Source of the DNA: Azorinus chamasolen
Lineage: Eukaryota > Mollusca > Bivalvia > Cardiida > Solecurtidae
Direction: 5' to 3'
Assembly (NCBI GenBank): GCA_963576725.1
Contig: OY755240.1
Span: 15,306,378 to 15,370,377, forward strand
Length of the DNA stretch: 64,000 nt
The notes below the pieces were generated by a model. It had not been told where the DNA came from. It made no database searches and saw only the letters and a list, made by a program, of their open reading frames with translations. This document shows positions 24,701 to 33,700 of the stretch, piece by piece. Position numbers and translations under genes: made by a program. The stretch's first letter is position 1, and each line of letters opens with the position of its first letter.

Positions 24701-27700
24701 ATGATTTTGATTTTAATATTGTAAATTTTCCTCATCTTGACGGGGATGTTCCCCGTGCTCCATCTTACGGGGTTTATATATCTCAACTTATTCGTTTTGC
24801 TAGAGCTTGTTCATCTATTGACGATTTTAACAGTCGAAATCTCATTTTAACTGAAAAACTGCTTAAACAAGGATATAGATACCATAAACTAAGAAAAACT
24901 TTCTCTAAATTTTACTATCGAAATCTCTCGCTTATTGGCAAGTACAAATGTAATCTCAAGGTACTTTTGCGACACGGTATTTCACATCCTGAATTTTATG
25001 GTGATGTGATTTACAAACTTCGTAGAATTATTGGACGTACCCACTTTCTCACTTTGTTCATCAAATATATAAAACAATTCATTAAAAAGGGATATGATCC
25101 TGTATTATTACAACATACTGCATGTTTGGTTGTGAACCCTTTTACAGTTGGCAATCACGCTGGCCTCTTTGCATGTACGCCGACAAGAAAGGTTTAGTAC
25201 TCTATGAAGGCGACCTCTTAAATCCAGAAATGGAAGGAGAACGTCGGATATCTGTACTATTTCATTTTTGTCGTACCCTTTATTACTTTTCTACAGTTAC
25301 TCTGTTTGCAGCTCAATCAATGAGTACACTAGCGATAGGTGGATACAGTATGTTCAATTAAATGTTTTTTTGTTATACATGCACTTTACCACTGTATTTG
25401 CTGTCGCGGTTGTTGTAGATTAGTCGGAGAGGGGATACGTTTATTTACACTGTTTGTCTTTTAGGATGGGGATGGAATAAGGGTGAGGTTGGGCGCCCAT
25501 AAACCGGTTTAAACCCCCGGTGACTTTTGTCACTGACCGTTCCAAGGCGGTACTTCCATCTTCCTCCTATTGTATGTTTGTTTTGTCTTTGTGCGTCTCT
25601 TGTTGTTTTTTCTACCCATGTACATTTGCTGTTTCCTTGTGTTGCTGTTCGGGCGAGTGTTTGTTCTGTATGTGGTATTTCCTGCATGACTCATTTTTGT
25701 ACTTTTCTTAAGCAAGGCTACAGATATCATAAAATTCAGATTTCTATGGTGATGTTATCTACAAACTTAGGAAAATTCATGATCATATCCATTTTCATGA
25801 TTAAACGCATTACAACTTTTAGGAAGAAAGGTTATGACCCTATTATATTGCAATACACTGCACGGTTGGTTATCGACCCCTTTACAGTCGGTCGCTACGC
25901 TTTCCTCTTTGCTTACACGATGACAGGCCGAGGGTAGTACTTTATGATGGTATACCCTTAAACCCAGAAATGGGATGAGCTTACCAGACTCATGTATTAC
26001 ATTTTCTCTGTCGTGCCCTTAACGGCTTCCATGCAGTTGCTCTATCTTCAGCAAAGTCATTGAGTACATATTTGATGGACTTTCACAGTTGTTATGCTAT
26101 GTTTTACATTTTGTACTGTGATTACTGTCTTCTATGTTGTGGGGAAGTCCGGCGGGGATACCTTTATTTACAATGTTTGTTTAGCTAGTGTGACTTTGAG
26201 ATAAGTGTGAGGTTAGGACGTCCGTAAACCGGTTTAAACCCCCAGTGGTGATTTTGCTACTGACCGTGCCAAGGCGGTTCTCTCTTTGTCACCCTTACTT
26301 TTGTTTATCTTGTGTCCTTGTGCTTGTGTTTTGTTCATGTTTGTCTCTGGTGCTCGTGTATTTGTTGGTGTTTTCTATGTTATGCTCGTGTGTTTGCGTG
26401 TGTTTGGTTGTGTGTGTGTGTGTGACATGCTGTCTATTGATGTGTTGGTGGTGATTGCGTCTTGTATGTCACTTTCTACTGTATGTGTGTGTATGAGTAT
26501 AAATTACTATGGTTTCTGTAGGTGTTTTGGTGATTGTGACGTTTTTTGTGTGGCTTTTCCGGCTTGACTTTACTACTCTTTCATGCAGTATATTGTAGTA
26601 CTATTGGATTATATCCCTTTTTAATTAGTTTTAACATATTTGATGAACAAAATGTAAAAATGGGTATGTCCAATAATTTTACGAAGATTTGAAATCACAT
26701 CACCATAAAATTCAAGATGTGAAATACCATGTCGCAGGAGCGCCGTGAAATTACATTTGAACTTGCCAATAAGTGAGAGATTTCGATGATACAATTTAGA
26801 GAAGAAAGTCATAGTTTATGGTATCTATATCTTTGTTAAACAGCTTGTCATTTAAAATGAGATTTCGACTGTTAAAATTGTCAAAAAATGAACGAGCTCT
26901 AGCAAAACGAATAAATTGAGAAATATAAACCCCGTAAGATGGGGCATGGGGAACATCTCTGTCAAGATGAGTCTTAGAAAATTGAGCTATTTTAGCTGAC
27001 CCTATTGGTGAAAAAAACTCATTCTCATATACAAGGTACGCTGAATTGAAGCTTCTGCAATTTAAAGAGAAGCGCGAAGATAAGCCAGTTGGTGATTTGC
27101 ATAATATTGAATGGGATCTTTGCCGCCTTGTAAAAAAGTGCTTTGTGAGGCACATTTGACGGGTTATCTATCAATTATTGCGAATTTGGATGAGCTCACA
27201 TATAGCCTACCCAGTAATACCCCCACCCAGCCTCATAGGCATATGCCTGGAGCCATATCAATGTGGTTTTGGGCCATTCAATTATGAATCGGCGGTTACT
27301 TGCCTCCACAAGTCATAATAGACATTATTTAGGAGAATCTTGAGGCAAATGAAAAAGATAAAGAATTGGGATCTTTGAATATACTGGTATCATTTGGACT
27401 ACACTTGCATTGCAATGAGTACAGATATGGTGATGAATTAATGTATAACACAGAAATGTCGTTTTATGTAAACCGGCTGATTCATTCTTTACAACATTCA
27501 GTGACATAACGTTTTGTACATATACTAAGGCGACAATAATATAATGATCTGTAAATATACTTAATAATATATGCAACGATTATTTCAATGTTACTTGTAC
27601 GTCATGGGATGCCGCCTTGATGTTTCTGTTAGTGTCTATTGTAATTCTACGTTACATACCTCGTTTCATTGCCTTATCTGCCGATAAATTGTAGTGTACA

Positions 27701-30700
27701 AGTCATTAGATTGGCATCTCCTCAAAAGTTGATACTTTTAATAAAAATATATTTTTCAATCATCATTACTGTGATGTACTGATGCGGATAACACAAACGA
27801 AATATATATACAACTCAAATGATCCGAGACACCAGCCTACATACGATCACTTTAGATTACTTAATAATGTTTTGGTCAGGTCATTTCATTTCAAATCATT
27901 TTATGATCATTTGTGATACCGAAATCATTACTGATGAATAGGCAAGTTAGCATGATGATTTTGATCAGCCTTAATCCATCTAGGTTTTATTTGAATGTGA
28001 TTTACATTGTCATATCATACTTGAAAATTTAAAAACAGTCTGTTATTTGTATCTTAATGGTTAATTTGTTTTCATACCAGCAGGGTATCGCATGCAAACA
28101 ACAAAGCAATTACCGGATACAGACATAATCTTTTAATATAATACCAGCTAAATTATAAACTGAAAGCTATTAAATGTATTTCGATGTAGCCCAAACTTGT
28201 TTCGGTATACTTGGAGCAAACAGGATAAATTAAGAATTCATTTCTACAATTTTTTAAATAATATTTCTTTGTTTTGTTTGAATTAAAAACCATTGTATTT
28301 TTATATATTTGGTAATAGATTGATAATGTTAGCCCCAGCTTCTCAAGACCCTTTGATTTAACGTTATTACATTTCTATGTGTTGACGCTGTCAGGACGTG
28401 CATTTGTTATGGAAACTCAATAAAATGCAGATAGCCCATAGATGTGCGTTTTCACATAGTATCACCTAGATTACTCTCCTTGAGTTTTTTTATATTAGAT
28501 CATATCTCTATGCATTTGGAGCATGACATATGCTTTCACCTTTTCCTTGTCTTGTTCTCTCAGTTCGTTTGATTTTCACATTTATATTCATAAATATGCT
28601 AATAAAGCTATTAACAACATGCTATTCTAAATCAAATACCAGTGTATTTATTTATTTGTTTGGTAACAAGTTGACACATAATGTTATCTTCTCTATGCGT
28701 TGACGCTATCCGGACGTACGTTTGCTATGGATACGCAAAAATCCGATGAGAATAAAAAAGACACAGAGACACGATTTTGTTTTATATAAAAGTACAAAAA
28801 TGAGCCATGCAGGAAACACCACATACAGAACAAACAGTCGCCCGAACAGCAACACAAGGAAACAGCAAATGTACATAACTATAAAAACAACAAGAGACAC
28901 ACAAAGACAAAACAAACATGCAATAGGGGGAAGATGGAAGTACCGCCTTGGAACTGTCAGTGACAAAAGTCACTGGGGGGGGGGGGGGTAAACCGGTTTA
29001 TGGGCGCCCAACCTCACACTTATTAATACTGTCCATGAGGATGTTTTATGTACAAAAACAGCATCACGGGCGATTTCAGATTAAGTCTTGACCATCTTCT
29101 AGTTTTTTTCTGCATGTTTTAGTTTTCACATTAATATTCATGAATATAGAAATGAGATAAATAGCATAACTATACATTTGTATTTGTAATTGAGGACCAG
29201 TATCTTACCTTTAATTTGGCACCAGTTTCAAACTCTCGGTGTCCCCAATAGCATATATATACAACGTTTTAGCTTTTACCCACGTTCGTTGTCCAGACCA
29301 ATGTTTGCCATGGAAACGGTAGAAATAGCCATGGCAGGAATTAGCGTTTTCATGGGTACATTTTTACCTCAATTTAGCAGACCCTTCCAAACACTCTGTT
29401 AGCCATGAAACGGTAACCCTACCTGGGGTATATGAAATACCAGAATATTCCGTGTCCATGTACTATAGTTCGATTTCGAGCGCTGAGCCTTGACTGCACT
29501 TTTCTATTTATAGAAGTTGCAACCATTCTAATTTATGGGTAAGTGGACAATGATTGTGACACGAAGCTCGTAGTAATCGTGCTGAATTGGTATATACAGT
29601 GAAACTCCGCTAATACGACCATCTAAACGATATATAATTCTGGATGCTAGATGCATGTGTTAGCTTAATGCAGGACAAAAGCAATGCAGAAAGCTTTCTG
29701 CATTACTTTTGTCCTGCATTAAGCTACAACCTGCTTATAAGGAAAACAATGTATATTCATTAAGTGGTCGCATTAGAGGAGTTCTACTGTACATGCTTAT
29801 TACAGGTCTGTATAACCACAGGTAACTCCGGAACAAATATATGGTTTGTGACGCGTTTTACCTCCACGGGTGGACTCGTCCTAAAGGTTACAGCTCACGG
29901 GTCAAAATCGAACTGTACCTGTTAAAACATAATTATGAATTCACTGTGTCTTACATTGCTATTCAGGAGGTAATTAATAAACATGACAATACCAACTAAA
30001 TAATGTACATGAACAATGTATGTATACTGTGGTTTCTCTATTTATTTCTCAGGTACTTACTCACAAGATCTGTAACAACGATTGTTTTGGCGATGATTGA
30101 GGAGCAGATACGTTTGACGCCACTTCTCCTTCATTATGTCTAAGGGATCTGTTATTATATACATGATTATAGAAGTCTCGTAACCGAACCATTATATATA
30201 TGAGATCATAATGTTTAATACTTTATGACTAGAATTGCAACATACTGAAATAATACTTTGCCATCAGAACGAACCACTGTATTCTCGTCATATTACGGTC
30301 AATATCTGATCGGCGTTCTATTGTTTTCTGTTACAAATCAAATAAATTCGCAATGATATATACATTTCCTGGTGTGTCTCATAAACCTCATCTAAAGAAG
30401 TCTCTTTTGTACAATTGAGGGCCATTCCAAAGTCAAAAGCAGTATTGTATATCTATTGTATATTTTTCATTGACCTGGTTAGATAATCATGTGGATCCTA
30501 CCGGTTAGTGGTTTTATATTCATTGTATATCTATTGCATATCTTTCATTCACCGGGTGGATAGTCATGTGGTTCCTACCGATTAGTGATTTTATATTCAT
30601 TGTATATCTATTACATATATTTCATTGACTGGATGGATCATCATGCAGTTCCTTCCGGTTTTATTTCATATCTATTGTATATCTTTTGTATATCCTTTAT

Positions 30701-33700
30701 TGACTAGATGGAAAATCATGCGGATCGTTCTGACTAGTGATTTTATATTTATTGTATATGTATTGTAAATCTTTCATTGTCTAGATAGATAATCATGCGG
30801 TTCGTTCCGATTATTGATTTCACCCATGTGCAGCGCTTTTGAACAACGCACATATATTGTGTCAACAGAGCGCTATATAATTTGGTATAATAATAATATG
30901 TGTGCTGTCAATTGGTTTTGATCTATCTTTGTGAATATTACCGGTACTATTCATGCAAAACTCATTTTATCATGATTATGCATCTAATTATAGAATTTAC
31001 ATATCAAATGATGAATACATTGCCTTTTCAATCTATACAGAATCAATTCTGTAATAAACGCAAACAGAGGTTTGTAATGTATTAATATGCGTCTCTTTGA
31101 TTAAAAGGTTACCTGGGTGTTGTACGAAAAATGATGTCAATTTACTAGGTTCTACTACAATTGTGAGATTATATCCCAATTACACGAACGAACTCAATGT
31201 TTTGATGTTTTAAGCTTGTTTAAACAATATGTGATACCGTTCGGAGAAAACAAGCCTGTAGTAAAGCAAAAACATCGATACGTTTCTCAAATCGTTTGGA
31301 GTGTTTGTCACTCTAAATATGATTGCATTGTCATGTCGTTGTGTTTTATTGAAGTTGTTGTCGTGTAGTTGTTCATGTCGCCTTAAGATTACATAATCAA
31401 TTTTAAGATATTCATCAGATATTATAACCTGACTTAGGCGACCATTAAACTAAGTTTACTTATTGGTATTTGAGGTAGATGGTACCATTTTCCTTGGCAG
31501 AAAGAAACTGACTGTACGGCGTCTACCCGTTTTGCAAAATTGTCAAAAAGGTGCATGTGTACAATTAACGGTTAATGCATGTGCTTTGTGCATGACGTTT
31601 GCACTGTACCTATCAATTACCCGATGTTTCTGACTCTTACGCATAATCGGTAGGTAGATATAACGCCGATAAATATGTTAGCATTTATTAGATATTTTCT
31701 AAAAGAATAGACTTGAAACGTATGTCTTATTTTGTTTGATCAATGTTGTGACACATTACCTGATAGAATTATCATTTAACGCTATTTTAGCTGAGTAGAT
31801 TCAGGAAGCTGCCTATGAAATTTCCAACTAAATTGAATGTGGCTTCGTTCACTAATTCGTCTATATTATGTATACCATGATTAGACAGGTTTTAAAATGA
31901 TCTGTATGATCTGTGTGTTTTCTGTATGCAAATGGTTACTTGTATATTGTATGATAAATGTAAAAGTACAATGTTTTGTCTTTGAGAGATTCGGTCCTAG
32001 TTTCACAAACAAACAGGAACAAACAGATAAAAAGCTGTAATGCGAAGTAGTATATAGGTGGACACGATTTATTTTACACTTCCAATTTGATAAAGGTATT
32101 GTCTTCTTTCGAAGGATGGATAAACAAAACGTGAAAAACGTGGAAATAGGACATTTATTTGTATCTCGGAAACGTCCTTAAATACTTTATATATAGGAAA
32201 TCTAAAATATAGGTTGGAAAAGCAGTTAGCTGGCAAGAGACAAATCAGTTAGAATAAAGACGTGAGTCATGGAAATAAGTAAATTAGTAAAATCCGTCAT
32301 TATTTAGCAGTTTAATAAAATTTATTTCAATTTAATATATAATGTGTTGTATTTAATCATATTCCAGTGTACAAGATCCGTGTGTTTTCCATTGAAGGCT
32401 TTAATAATATTTTTGAATATTTTCTATCTTATGTCGCTTATTATTTGTGTTACGACTGGAATGTCACATGGACACCTTTCGGCTCCTAAACAGTGTGATA
32501 TCATAGGCAGAAAGTCTTAACGGTATGATCATTATACCATTGATATTTAGTATTTCCTATTTTCAGAAATTGCCTTCAGAATACGCTATTTTTGTCTAAA
32601 TAAGGCATTGTGCTTTTATTTCCAACTGATGGTTTAAATTACCTTATTTGCATACTCATGAATATTAATGAGAACGTTAAACATAGTAAACAAATATAGA
32701 AATAACGTAAACCTTTCATTTTTTATCCTACAAATATCAGAAAATAACTTCAGATGCAGTTTAACGTGATGACAAAATCCCCAGGAAACAAAATATCAAA
32801 TTGAAGGCATTTAAAGCATTAACTTTAAGTACCGTTTTCACCATTTTCATGTCAACACCCCAGTTTACGTAATGATGGCCCGTACCTGCAAAACCGTCCA
32901 TATCACAGTCAGTTTTTGTCCTAAACCTATTAAACTGGTACCAAATTGGAGATAAGACATTGTGCTTTTATTTCCAGCTTGTTTTTTTTAAATAACTTAT
33001 TTGCATAGTCCTGAATATTAATGAGAACATTAAAATACAAAAACAAATATAGAAATAAGGTAAATAATGTAAACTATTCACTTTTATCCTACAAATATCA
33101 GAAAACAACTTCAAATGCAGTTTAACATGATGACAAAATCATCAGAAAACAAAATATCAAATTTGAGGACAATTCATTTCACTCTCTTCACGCATATTTT
33201 GTTAGTCGACAACTACCTACAAAAATCTTCCATATAACAGAAAGTGTTTGTGCTAACTGTATAAATTTGCATACACATGAATATTAATGAGAATAAATAA
33301 AAAATAGCAAAAAAATACTGAAATAACGTCAACATCTCAATTTTTATCCTACCAATATCAGCGAACAACTTCAAATATAGTTCAAATTGATGACAAATAC
33401 TCAGAAAGCAAAGTATCTAAATTGATACCCAAACAATGAACTGTAAGTAACATTGTAACGGTTTCCATGGTAACCGATCCTTTCACAAATTTTGAATGTT
33501 TGACATCTACCCGTAATACTCCGGTAGATCGCAGTTATTTATGATGAATCATGAAATCAATTGTTACAAACATAGATTTGAGGCAATGCTTTAATAGTAA
33601 ATATTACTTTTTTATACAAACTAATTTGCATATGTATGAATATTTATGACAATATTAATAGATGTTGAAATTTTCGACAGACACCAGTCTTTCTCTTATA

